Assembly: GCA_017590115.1 (NCBI GenBank)
Contig: JAGGNK010012448.1
Span: 3,872,440 to 3,936,439, forward strand
From: Montifringilla adamsi
Taxonomy: Eukaryota; Chordata; Aves; Passeriformes; Passeridae
Direction of reading: 5' to 3'
DNA: 64,000 nucleotides
The position numbers were made by a program, and so were the translations under genes. Of this stretch, positions 26,801 to 35,510 are shown one piece after another. The first letter of the stretch is position 1. Each line of letters begins with the position of its first letter. Below the pieces are notes generated by a model that had not been told where the DNA came from, did no database searches, and was given only the letters and a program-made list of their open reading frames with translations.

Positions 26801-28616
26801 ATTCAAAGATTAAAAAGTCTTGTCTTTTGCTTTGATTTCTGGGCCATACTCTTAACATGTGCCTTCTCATTGCTTTTCTGCTTCTCAGCTTCTTTCATAA
26901 TTATTTTCCTGATTAAATCTCAAGCATCTTTATGTCTTTTCCTTTCAAAGATGGACTTGTTCCCTTGGAAATGGGAATGTGTCAGTCCTCTGGTGTGCCG
27001 TTGCTCTGTCTGATAGCATGACATGCAAATGGCAGACCCTGCAGTGCTGCTCTTCCTGTAGATCAGTGGGAGTGTTTGTAGGTGCAGTGTGTCACGGGAG
27101 TGCTGTCAGTTCCTTGCTGGAGCAGCGTGTCAGGAGAGCCAGCCCTGCAGCAGCGCAGTGTGTGTCCTGGCCAGCGTGCACAGGGCAGAGGCATTGAGGC
27201 CTCCGCTCTCCCTGCCCTTCTGACGGCTCTGTAGGAATACACTGTTGTCTCACGCTCTGCGGGAAATACTATATAGTAAACCTGAATCCTCAGCAAAAGA
27301 TTCCAGCAATAACATGGCTATTAAATAAACAGGCAAATAATTAGACATGTATGTAGCAAAAACTTGCATAAATAAATTGAAGCTTTGGTTTTCACTTTTT
27401 TTTTTTAAAAATAGTGGTCTAGTGAACTATCACTCTGTCATACCTTATACACAGGTTAGAAACATAAGCTAAATTCCTGATTCCTGAACTGACATTACAC
27501 CTCATCTCTTTTTTAACTCAGACACTGTTTTATTCTATAATGAGTCAATATGAGAACTGTTTTTCAAAGTAAGAACAAAAGATGACATAAGAACAAAAAA
27601 TGACATGTTAAAAACTGTTTGTGTATGATTTTGACCTTTTGTGGTTTGAACAGCTTTCCTGTTTTTCTCAAACGATAAACTGGGCAGCAAAAAGCAGTAT
27701 GAGAAGAGAATTTACATTTATGTTAAATAAATATAGTTAAGGCCAAATTAATGTTTATTCATGGCATTTATTTTCTCTGCATAAATATGAATCTGCTTCA
27801 GAAGTGGCAGTAGTTTTCCTGTGATCATATCTCTTATTTCTTGTGTCATTTCTTCAGGAAATAGCATCCTATATAAATCTCTTCACTCTGAGAACAGCTG
27901 TTTCACACAGACTTTTTTTCTTTATTTCTGCTGAAATGCCTCTGGAGTCTGCCCAGCACTTAGTTTGCTTCTGTTGTCTCTTTCATTTTGTTCCAAAGGC
28001 TTTTGTCTATTGTCATGCTCCCTTGTGTTCTATTTTCAACTCCTTGCACTTCTTCTTGACTTTAAAAGAAATATTGGGAAATAATTCATAGTGAAAGAAC
28101 CATCGTGTAACAGTTCATAAATATTGAGGAAACTTTAAATTATGTATTCTTTAAGGAAGACTGTATCTAGAGACAACATTTATGAAGACAACTTCTTACT
28201 CTAAAGAATACTTCTCAAGTTTCTGGTGACATGTGCTTTGCACTAAGTAGCAAATCTGTATGCTTAGGAACATTTTTAGGGATACCCATTCCTGCCACAC
28301 TGTTGTATCATTCCACCAGTTGATCTTCCCCCACCTGATACACATCAGATTGGAGTTGCTGAAAAAGTAGTTGTTGTTTTCAATAAAACAGTAACAGAAC
28401 TTACTAATGTGTGTACTTTCATAGAGGTACATAGGATGTAAGTTATTTCATACTACTGCATTTAAGTAAATGAGAGATAAGGCTGCTAAACACTTTGTGG
28501 GAGCTCAGGATTGGGGAAATAACTAGCTCTGTATTTTCAGAGCACTCAGTGATTTTTTGTTGTTGTTCTTTGTCATTTTGTCTTTAATAAATAGCATCGA
28601 CATGACCCTGAAGTAA
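4882..28616 (+). CDS. PRUNE2: PRUNE2 (BMCC1/BNIPXL), C-terminal part, 11 exons
   Basis: The exons join as 4882-4961, 5880-6080, 10209-10385, 14593-14695, 18091-18222, 18373-18459, 22332-22430, 24253-24288, 24814-24852, 26350-26397 and 28595-28616. All ten introns begin with GT and end with AG, and the phases fit throughout, giving about 340 residues plus stop. The product is an acidic linker followed by a BCH domain (BNIP2/Cdc42GAP homology, CRAL-TRIO-like) and a short charged tail. Family knowledge: PRUNE2 carries an N-terminal DHH/DHHA2 'prune' domain, which lies upstream of this window, and its BCH region has been linked to RhoA/Lbc regulation and to neuronal differentiation. Paralogues BNIP2 and ATCAY (caytaxin) were considered. 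The linker, the [20 protein letters not shown] segment and the LDEELREAS tail fit PRUNE2 best, and the convergent GCNT1 neighbour supports it. The gene is 5'-incomplete here. Confidence 0.93.
4962..5879 (+). other. PRUNE2: PRUNE2 intron
   Basis: A 918-bp intron between the LVQED and PPNSLDLN exons. It opens with GTGAGA and ends with a 36-T run followed by CCTTTTATTCAG. No element other than homopolymer runs is visible. Confidence 0.85.
5832..5867. repeat. T36 homopolymer forming the 3' splice-site pyrimidine tract
   Basis: Thirty-six consecutive T residues end 12 bases before the first base of the exon at 5880. The run provides most of the polypyrimidine tract for that acceptor. Homopolymers of this length change size often in replication and are miscounted by sequencers, so the exact length here is uncertain. 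Confidence 0.9.
5880..6080 (+). CDS. PRUNE2: PRUNE2 exon (acidic PPNSLDLN / LDTPDE linker)
   Basis: A 201-nt exon (67 codons net) after TTATTCAG, with a GTAATA donor. It encodes [20 protein letters not shown], a Ser/Asp-rich stretch with [14 protein letters not shown], and two copies of LDTPDE separated by IDINVDD, finishing DSFEYAGQ. This acidic block is shared with BNIP2 and caytaxin and lies N-terminal to the BCH domain. Caytaxin and BNIP2 carry an EWED-type kinesin light chain motif shortly after this block. Here the segment reads SFEYAGQ and continues into EEQTAAKD in the next exon, so the tryptophan-acidic motif is absent. Confidence 0.95.
6081..10208 (+). other. PRUNE2: PRUNE2 intron
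   Basis: A 4.1-kb intron from GTAATA to CTTTTCAG. No exon, RNA gene or transposon was recognised. It contains an A-rich tract at 8513-8559 and short homopolymers. Confidence 0.8.
8513..8559. repeat. A-rich tract, interrupted (A)nG repeats
   Basis: Runs of 8 to 15 A are separated by single or double G residues. It may be a decayed poly-A tail or simple sequence. No retroposed body is recognisable 5' of it. Confidence 0.8.
10209..10385 (+). CDS. PRUNE2: PRUNE2 exon (start of BCH domain)
   Basis: A 177-nt exon after CTTTTCAG with a GTAAGA donor, frame-preserving. It encodes an acidic lead ([20 protein letters not shown], then SAEEERED), followed by [19 protein letters not shown] and [12 protein letters not shown]. 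The [10 protein letters not shown] block and the [11 protein letters not shown] block mark entry into the BCH domain and are conserved in BNIP2, caytaxin and PRUNE2. The terminal Gly codon is split with the next exon. Confidence 0.96.
10386..14592 (+). other. PRUNE2: PRUNE2 intron containing an LTR
   Basis: A 4.2-kb intron from GTAAGA to TTTTTTCCACAG. Its one clear insertion is the + strand LTR at 12830-13413. Apart from that I see no exon or named repeat. Confidence 0.82.
12830..13413 (+). mobile_element. Solo LTR, avian ERV, older copy A
   Basis: This 584-bp block aligns end to end with the LTR at 44581-45165. Shared landmarks in order are ACCCAGC/T..CAGCCAAGC, GGTTGAGATAA..ACA.TTTAA, ATTCATTC, TATTCAGCCATC, GGAATATCCCT-GTCAGTT, CTGTATTATCA-like and the terminal CCAAAACCAGCACA. 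Its start has decayed from TGTCATGGTTT to TGTTGTTGTTG. No flanking 5-bp target duplication survives (TTTCT before, ATTCC after). No retroviral coding sequence lies beside it. It sits in sense orientation in a PRUNE2 intron. The exact family name needs RepeatMasker. Confidence 0.85.
14593..14695 (+). CDS. PRUNE2: PRUNE2 exon (BCH domain)
   Basis: A 103-nt exon after TTTTTTCCACAG with a GTGAGT donor. It encodes [20 protein letters not shown] and then [13 protein letters not shown]. This is the first beta/alpha part of the CRAL-TRIO-like BCH fold and is nearly the same in all three paralogues. The NYVMENLF version resembles PRUNE2/caytaxin more than BNIP2. Its length is not a multiple of three, so skipping it would break the frame. 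Confidence 0.96.
14696..18090 (+). other. PRUNE2: PRUNE2 intron
   Basis: A 3.4-kb intron from GTGAGT to CTTTTATCAG. Only a short tandem duplication (16326-16366) stands out. No transposon was confidently recognised. Confidence 0.8.
16326..16366. repeat. Two identical 18-bp direct repeats
   Basis: The unit TTTGAAGGGCTGAATTTG occurs at 16326-16343 and again at 16349-16366, with 5 bp between. This fits a local tandem duplication. Confidence 0.9.
18091..18222 (+). CDS. PRUNE2: PRUNE2 exon (BCH core, [11 protein letters not shown])
   Basis: A 132-nt exon after CTTTTATCAG with a GTAAGT donor. It encodes [20 protein letters not shown], then [20 protein letters not shown] and IDR. The [14 protein letters not shown] and [12 protein letters not shown] motifs are the most recognisable part of the BCH domain. 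The basic RRR after ATP is typical of the PRUNE2/caytaxin branch. The closing Arg codon is split. Confidence 0.97.
18373..18459 (+). CDS. PRUNE2: PRUNE2 exon ([11 protein letters not shown])
   Basis: An 87-nt exon after TTTGTATTTAG with a GTATGT donor. It encodes [20 protein letters not shown] and LAVTRPFI, the conserved [10 protein letters not shown] block of BCH domains. The intron before it is only 150 bp (18223-18372), by far the shortest in the gene. A CTAAC branch-point-like motif lies about 22 bases before its acceptor. Confidence 0.97.
18460..22331 (+). other. PRUNE2: PRUNE2 intron
   Basis: A 3.9-kb intron from GTATGT to CTGTGTTTCAG. The stretch 21640-22230 has a composition unlike its flanks (purine-rich, then GC-richer) and might be an old insertion, but I could not assign it to a family. 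No exon was recognised. Confidence 0.75.
22332..22430 (+). CDS. PRUNE2: PRUNE2 exon (end of BCH domain)
   Basis: A 99-nt exon after GTGTTTCAG with a GTAAGT donor. It encodes (S)[20 protein letters not shown] and [12 protein letters not shown], the last conserved part of the BCH domain. It ends after two bases (AA) of a Lys codon, and the same phase is used by every downstream exon, so several splice partners would keep the frame. Confidence 0.96.
22431..24252 (+). other. PRUNE2: PRUNE2 intron
   Basis: A 1.8-kb intron from GTAAGT to a pyrimidine-rich stretch and TTGTAAG. It contains a small triplicated AGAAAAC unit near 23354-23375 and nothing else recognised. Confidence 0.78.
24253..24288 (+). 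CDS. PRUNE2: PRUNE2 36-nt microexon (probably alternative)
   Basis: Twelve codons' worth of sequence follows a good pyrimidine stretch and an AAG acceptor; the donor GTAAAA is weak. It encodes [11 protein letters not shown] plus a split Arg codon. A similar acidic-then-basic insert (YEEE..K.RR) follows the BCH domain in caytaxin, and an equivalent one is known to me for PRUNE2 isoforms. Skipping it joins AA directly to the next exon and gives ..SIVKLDEEL. Because it is 36 nt and phase-symmetric, I infer a cassette exon. Confidence 0.75.
24289..24813 (+). other. PRUNE2: PRUNE2 intron
   Basis: A 525-bp intron between the microexon and the LDEELREAS exon. Nothing distinctive was seen apart from the TTTTACTCATGCAG acceptor. 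Confidence 0.78.
24814..24852 (+). CDS. PRUNE2: PRUNE2 39-nt exon ([12 protein letters not shown])
   Basis: Follows ACTCATGCAG and ends at GTAAGA. It encodes [12 protein letters not shown] flanked by split codons. The LDEELREAS motif is a hallmark of the PRUNE2 C-terminus and argues against BNIP2. It is phase-symmetric (39 nt), so it can be included or skipped without a frameshift. Confidence 0.92.
24853..26349 (+). other. PRUNE2: PRUNE2 intron
   Basis: A 1.5-kb intron from GTAAGA to TTGTATCCAG. No repeat or exon was recognised. Confidence 0.78.
26350..26397 (+). CDS. PRUNE2: PRUNE2 48-nt exon ([15 protein letters not shown])
   Basis: Follows TTGTATCCAG and ends at GTAAGA. It encodes [16 protein letters not shown], matching the PRUNE2 tail around SCL.NDPEM. 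If the donor is not used, the next in-frame codons are GAG TAA, so intron retention would end the protein with ..VEQE. It is 48 nt and phase-symmetric. Confidence 0.88.
26398..28594 (+). other. PRUNE2: PRUNE2 last intron
   Basis: A 2.2-kb intron from GTAAGA to TCTTTAATAAATAG. It includes an AT-rich stretch at about 26562-26610 and a locally GC-richer block at about 26980-27240 that I could not assign to any repeat or exon. Confidence 0.75.
28595..28616 (+). CDS. PRUNE2: PRUNE2 terminal coding exon (DIDMTLK, stop)
   Basis: The GA left by the previous exon plus C gives Asp, followed by IDMTLK and TAA at 28614-28616. The DID.(K/T)LK ending resembles the mammalian PRUNE2 C-terminus, which as I recall runs three residues further (..LKEKP). 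The 21 coding bases plus a matching splice phase make this more likely than chance, but the match is short. Confidence 0.75.
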
Positions 28617-29120
28617 GAAGCATCATTGCCAGGCATTTGAAGAAGAGGGTTCACATGGATTTTCATCACCCGGACAATCACAACCACGCCGTACAATAAG
28701 TGATCTGGTCAATTGTATTTGATTTATAGGTTTCCCCTGTCATTCGGCAGTCCAGGAAGACCAAAACGGCCAGTCCTATGGCCACAGAAACAGCAGAATT
28801 CTGGGACCTGGTTATTTTTGTTGTTTTCAGAAAGTGTTTTCATTAGGAAAGCTATATCATCTAGCATTGGTTTCTCTATGTGTGCCATTTCTGTTTGAAA
28901 GGATACCATTTTACCAACAGTGTGCCTCATAAATAGGTCAATGAGGATGGGGATTTTTTAATTTTTGTCTTCAGCATATTAATGTTTATGCATAGCTGAA
29001 CACTATAGTTATTGTTACAATAAGTGTTAGTTTGCTTGTGTCACAGAGCAGCAGCAACTTTACTGTTTAAAAATAGCTTCAGAAATTATGCAGGACTTTC
29101 TTGAATTTGACACACCGTGT

Positions 29121-29236
29121 TAGATCAGGCTTTGGGCAGCCTGTCATAGTGAAGGGTGTCCCTGCTCAAGGCAAACGGGCTGGAACTAGATGATTCTTAA
29201 GGGCCCTTCTGACTCAAAGTATTCATACTTTTATGA
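29121..29236 (+). mobile_element. CR1 LINE 3' fragment
   Basis: Contains the CR1 3'-end phrases GGGCAGCCTG, TAGTGAAGGGTGTCCCTGC, GGCTGGAACTAGATGAT and AAGGGCCCTTC in order on the + strand. It is 5'-truncated and diverged, as is usual for CR1. It lies inside the probable PRUNE2 3'UTR. Confidence 0.85.
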
Positions 29237-32200
29237 ATTTGTTTTTCTTGAGGTCTGAAAAGTCTTTCCATCTTCATTAAATGACTTTTTGTTTGATCAG
29301 AGAAAAGTGTGATATACTAAAAAATAATAATTAGTCTCGTTAGACTTCCCAGAGGATGAATGAGTAACTGAAATTAATTTTAATTTAATAATTCAGTTTA
29401 GTATATTTATTTTAGGCATAATTTCCTAGAAGCAGCTAATCCTGTAAATTACTTTCATAAAATCCTTGGAGCATTAATTTATTGCTGCTTTCTAAGTCTA
29501 TTTCTTCCAGAACATTTTTTTAAAGTTATGAATCTTCAAGTGACATCCTGTCTCCAGTTGTAAAGGCTGTTAGTTCTCTGAATATGAATCAAATATTATT
29601 TCCTACTGGGAGCTGAAAGCTGGGAGTCATACTCATTTGTTAGGAGTATTTGTTAAAATCTTGCTCCAAGAGTTTCTATTAGACAAAAAAATAAGTCTTA
29701 TACTGGTATTTATTGTCTGTGTCACAGAACACACCAGTAAAAACATAAAAGGGAAAAACCCTAAGCATCTTTTGTTTGCTGGGGTCCTATTTATTTGCAC
29801 AAAAGATACTACAGCAAGTCCTACTCCTTACTGGGAAATAGCTTCAGTTTCTCAGATCATGCTTTTACAGAAGTGTGCAAATAAATTACTTAGTGATTTC
29901 TGTTTGACTACTTTAAAAAGATGAGAGTCAAGAAAATGATAAATGTTTTCTCTTACCCTAATGAATACACATAGGCACTTTCCAAACCTGCTGACTCACC
30001 TGCCTTTTGGGAAGTCCTAATGGAAGTCTTATTATTACATAATCTCTGAAATACTATTCTTTTTTCACAAGATTTTTCTATGCTTTAGTATAGTGTCTGT
30101 GGATTTTTTACTTTGTAAAGAAATCCTTAGACATAACAATTCATGGTAAGTTGCACCTTATTAGTATGGTCTAATTCTAGTCCTGCTTTCAGTTCAGAAC
30201 TAGTGATAAAAGAGAAAACAAGCAAAGTATTTCTTGGGGCATAAAGTTTAAGCAGAAGCAATAGAGCATGAGCCTTCATGTTTTCAGCAGGATCTAAACT
30301 GCAAGTTCTATTCAGTCCTTCATTTAAAAGTTTGATGGGATTTTTTGTGGTTTGCACATTTCCAACTCTGTCCATTTCTGTTTCTTGTATTTGCAAGGGA
30401 GTCTGCAAGCAGTGAAGCAAGTGTCTGTCATTGTGTGCATAGTTGTTCAGCTACTGCAATGAAGACTGACAAAGTTGTCAGAAAGGCAGAAGAGTGCTTT
30501 CTTATTGGCCAACAAAAAACCAAAATATGTGTCCTCTGCTCTGTGCTGGTATCTCTGTCTGACTTGCTAGTCTGCTGTATCACATCTGTCAGTTCCTGCA
30601 AATTTTCACAAAGGAAGGGCCTGATCCTGCTGACCATTGTTGCTGCTCTGTAACCTTGTCCTAAACTAGGGTCTGGTAGTCTCCACCTTTTCTCAAATAT
30701 TTGAATCCTGGCTTGTGTCTGCCTTATAAAAGTGCTGTCACTTAGTATATTGGGGATAATGTTTTATGTACAGATTAATATTTGTATTGACTTCCAGATG
30801 CTAATTAAGCTTCATTAAGATCTAAACTATTAAAAGCATTTAGTAGCATGAAGTTGCATCTTTTGTAGACCTGTAGTTGAAGCTTCTTAGGACAAGCCAC
30901 ATGACCTGTGTTATATAATAGATGAGAAAAGTTTCCACCAGAAGAGAAGTTCACCACAAATCAGAGTTCAGCACAAATCTTCATTCACTCTTTGAGACCC
31001 TATATGGGGTATGAGAGGTTTGTGATTTTAATGGTGGACATCAGCTCAGAGTTGAATTTAATTCTACTTGCTTTGTGTGAAATTACTAAGCAGCAAAGTT
31101 ACAAATTAATATTATTATTATGGGCAGAATAATGGTGGCAGCCTGAGATTAAATGAATGTGTTTAAGCCAAATGGCATGTTAACACAAAATGGGGCATTG
31201 ATGAGATAATTAAAAAATGATTGCAGGATCAAAGTGTGGTTATCTTTGCTTATTAATATATTTTGAAAAGTTTTTTAATGTTATGATAAGGCAATTCTAT
31301 GTTATACTAACAATAACATATCAATATTAATAAATCAGTAGTTTGTTGAAAGAGAAATATAGTACGTATAATTACACAGATACAAGCTTTTATATATGGA
31401 TTTTTTCTACTGTGTATCAGAGTGCTCAGATGAAATATAAATTAGTAGTTGCAAATTTTTTTGTTAAAATACCTATGCTGACTTAAATTATAGATTAAGC
31501 AATACAAGAATATCTAATAGCATTGTATGGATATATATACCTATGAATCAGAAATAAAGAATTGCAACCCACCACTGGACATATTTCCTTTCAGCTCCAG
31601 ATTGCAGGGGTTTTTATTCCCTGGGTGCATGGAAACACTTCATTGGTTTAGATCACTTCTTTTTATAGTTAGAAATATTTTGTTTTATTTTGCATTCCCT
31701 GTCTGTCCTTCCAAAACCTGAAACAGAGTCCATCTTGTGTCTCATGGTATTATTCCCCATCTCCACGTATTAAAATCCTGGCTTTGTTGATACTAGCAGT
31801 ATTGTTCCTGAAAGGAAGCAGAAGGAACACTTTAAATTTCTTTCTAATTTATGTCTGTACTATTATGTAAAATCAAATCCGCAGACAGTCCATCTTATAT
31901 GTCAGAAAGTCAAAAGCTACGGGGCAGAAGGAAATTGACTGTGAAACCACCCTGAGCAGGTTAACAACCTGACTCACTTCAGTGAAGGAAGGGGTCAGAA
32001 CTGCTGGTGGACGTGGAGTCCTCTCGCCTGCCTGGTGCATTGTGCCCACATGCCACTCCACATCTGTGTCAGATGGGCCAGTTTGTACTGCCACTAAGTA
32101 AACCTGGCTGATTTTTGCAGATATCCTGATCGTTGTCCAGCAGGCACCAAATACAAGATTAAAGGGGTTGAGCTGTGGCTTCTTAATTGCCCCCCACCTG

Positions 32201-33675
32201 AAAGCAGCTCTGTGAGTGCTCCTAGACCTTTTCGGAGTCAAAGAAGTTGGATTGAACAAACCTTTCATACTTGTTGAAAATAGGTTTCTTGACTTCTGAT
32301 AGGTTTGGAGATTTATCAGATGTTTACCACATTATCAGTTTAAGTGTAAGAAGTGATCCTCAATTTCCTACTAGTGGCACTAGTGGGAATAACTGACAGG
32401 CCAGATTGTGTTGGCTGTGCAGCCAAATTTATTTATTTCTAGGAACAAGAGGGGTGTCCCTGTATTGCCGGCACAGATGAAGCCAACTGAGCAAACATCA
32501 GGAAATCAGCAGTTTTAACTTCTCATTTGCTGTCCCTTTCCTCCAGCAACCCCTCTGGCACCCTGTTCCTATTGCAGAATGCAGCTACCATGCAGACAGC
32601 TATCTCCTATGCTCAGGAGAAGACCAGAGAATGGCACTGTGGAGTTAAAATATTAGCTGTTCCTGTTTGCACTGTCATGATTTACAGTTCTGTACTCTTT
32701 GCTTGACAAAAGGCCAACCACTACAAAATACAAATTGTCCTCCCAAAAAAATTACTTTGCAAAGGTATTGAAGTCTCTTCAAAAATTGTATGTTTGGTTC
32801 TTACACATATTTTTCCTAGAAACAGTCACCCATTTCAGAATGGTCACTTACTGCTCACACAGTGGGAATTCTGAAAGCAGTCTTAGTGATTCTGGTTTGT
32901 CCATTCCGCCCAAGCATTAGAATTGACTGGGCTGTGCTCTCCCCTGCTAAATTTGAGAATCTGAAAGGAACTGCAGCCTAAGCTTGCCATTATTTTTTTT
33001 ATTTTCCTTGTTTTCCTGCATTTGAGATAACCCTCTTAAATGTAGCTTTGTGGAAATAGGGCAGAACCTCTCTCAAGACTTTTGGTAGATGGTGCAGACT
33101 GCTGTAGGTTTTTTGATGTATCTGTGCCAGTTGATCCTGCAGCAATTATTATTTTTAAAGAAAAACACACATGACTGATTTTTCAAGTACACTTGCCATC
33201 TCCTTTTTTTTTTTTTTTTTTCCATTTTGAAAAATCCAGTGTCTTGGTCTTTTATATAAAACAGGAATCAAAGGCAAATTTGCTTTTTTTTTTCTTTTTA
33301 ATGAAATGAATACTATTATTATTAGAAAAAAAAATCAGTTTTGTTTGTTAGTATGTGCATATATGTTAGCATTGTTAGCAAGGTCTTTGTTGGCTTGAAA
33401 GGGTGAAGGTTTTGGTCTTGAGACCAGAATTATGTTAGGTGTGAAAATGCACTTTACCATGTTACCACTACAGTACATCATATTTGGATTGTAAAGGCAG
33501 AAGAAATGTAATTTCAAGCCAATATAATATATTATGAATAAGTAGTTTGAATGCAGCACAGCAGTTTCTGAATGATGCTTAAATACTTTGAGGGCAATAC
33601 CAATATACATGTGCCTGTCCTAACGCTACAGTAGTGACCTATGAGCAGTCTTAGGAGTAAATACTGACTCCAAAG

Positions 33676-33681
33676 AATAAA
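33676..33681 (+). terminator. PRUNE2: Candidate PRUNE2 polyadenylation signal AATAAA
   Basis: AATAAA is followed within 15-45 bases by TTCTGTTGTATTTG and CTGTGACCTCTGTTGGGG, a GT-rich downstream element of the usual kind. Earlier AATAAA motifs could serve shorter transcripts. Confidence 0.4.
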
Positions 33682-35510
33682 GTTTCTGTTGTATTTGAGT
33701 TGACCAGCTGTGACCTCTGTTGGGGGCTGCTGCAGAAAAAAAAAAAAAAGGTGAAGTGTTTCTCACACTGTATCTGCTCAATCAGAAAAACTGATAGACT
33801 AAGCATTTCAAGCCACACCGTTCAAAGGAATTAAATTTGTTCCTTTATTTCACTTCTCGGTATTGTCTCTTTAGATGTTTATAAGTCCAAACTCACTGCT
33901 AAAATATAAGCAGTTAAAAGAAAATTCAAACCTGCCATGTCAAAACTTTATCTTCCTATCTCTATTATGTATTTCAGTAGGCAGCAAGCAAAGCAGCCTT
34001 TAGCAATGGTAGGAAAATAATCCACAGGGTACTTCCCGTGCTGCTCCCTGAGGCCTGGTATGTAAAGCAGACTCTATCCATGAGGGAGTGACTGAGAAAA
34101 TGAAGTGCTGGCTTTCTAGCACAGACCTGTGTTAAGCCATCAAGACCATAAAACTTATCTCTGTCTTCATCCCTTTGAAGTATGAATAACGTTGTCTTAA
34201 ACAGTCAGCCGAAAGAACACACAGAATATTAATGTGAAATTTGGCCTTTATTACGTAAAATGTAAGACTAAAGAACACAGCTAAAATTATCAGTCAGAGA
34301 AAGGAAAACTAGGGGAAGGAAGGACAAGTCAGGGAAATGACTGGGGGAGGGTAGGGTTACAGGCATCTTTCTGCTTGAGGCTCCAGTCTCCTTCCAAATT
34401 CTGATTCTCCTTGGGGAGAGCTTCTGAAGCATAGCAGGCCTGTTTGTGTGGAGCCATTGCTTAAAAGAAGCACAAGTGAGCTCTGTTCCTAATGTTATTT
34501 TCCCCCTAATTTAAAGAAATTATGGAATACCTGGAGATAAGTGGCTTAATCTGGTGTACACTCAGTTTAGAATAAAACCCACTCAGCCAGTGTGGAGACA
34601 GCACAGGGGAGCAAGCTGAAGAAATGGGAATGTTGCACAAATTTAGAAAATGAAATTTTGCACATTTCTTACTGACTTGCACAGAATAAGCATGAGTCAA
34701 AAGACGTCATAAGTGTGAATTAGGAAACAAATTAAAAATAGAAAGGAAAGAGCAAGATGCAGTAGGGAGGCATATGGAACATGGTGTTTCATAGTGGAAA
34801 ATAGCTGCAGGAGAGAAATGACAGAATAGAAGATGAAGTATGCCAAAGAGGAAAAATGGAGACCAGAAATGCAATGTAAAATAATTTTAAAAAAGAAAGT
34901 TTATCGCCTCAGGGGAGAATTCTTGTATTTCTTGATGGATCAATAGCAGTGGTCAGACAAGAAGCTGCCATCTCCTGAAGGTGTCACAGTGGTATATGAT
35001 GGCATAGATTTATAGAGCAATAAAAACCTCAAGTTATCTGCTGGCTCACTTCCTACTGCATCACCACTGGAACAGGAAAGAAAATCAATATGGTGAAATA
35101 AGTGACTTGAACACAGCAGATTTTGGGATCAAGCAGCAAAATTAGTGAGACCTTGCTGATGCACTAAAGTTCGTCTGGTACTCTTTAAGTAGAAGAGTTG
35201 GCTTTGGTGGAGTTCTGTGACTGATACGATCATACTTACTAAACAGATGATCCCAGAACACGGTCCACCAATAAGGTTACACTATCCAGGTGGTCACTGT
35301 ACTCCCAGTAGGAAAGATTCATAGGTACTGGCTGCTGCTGTTTTCTGTGGAATCAATTTTCTTTGAAAAAATTTCCTTTAAAACAGAATTTTGTTTAGTT
35401 TTCAGTAATTGGAGATTGGGAATCTCTATTCTGTCTGGTAGGCTGTGACACACAGTAACGGTGAGAAGTGTCTCTCGTTGACAGCTCTCATTAGATGGAG
35501 AGAAAATCCA

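Larger units (their letters stand above)
28617..33681 (+). other. PRUNE2: Probable PRUNE2 3'UTR
   Basis: Non-coding + strand sequence after the stop. AATAAA motifs occur at 29880, 31329, 31553 and 33676. The last is followed by a GT-rich stretch and is my preferred distal site, giving a UTR of about 5 kb; shorter forms are possible. A CR1 fragment lies at 29121-29236. The true end needs transcript data. Confidence 0.45.

Noticed and set aside
4882..28616. Assignment of the BCH gene to BNIP2 or ATCAY instead of PRUNE2
   Set aside because: BNIP2 diverges in the linker and lacks the LDEELREAS tail; ATCAY has the EWED motif and a different C-terminus. Linker, tail and the GCNT1 neighbour all fit PRUNE2.
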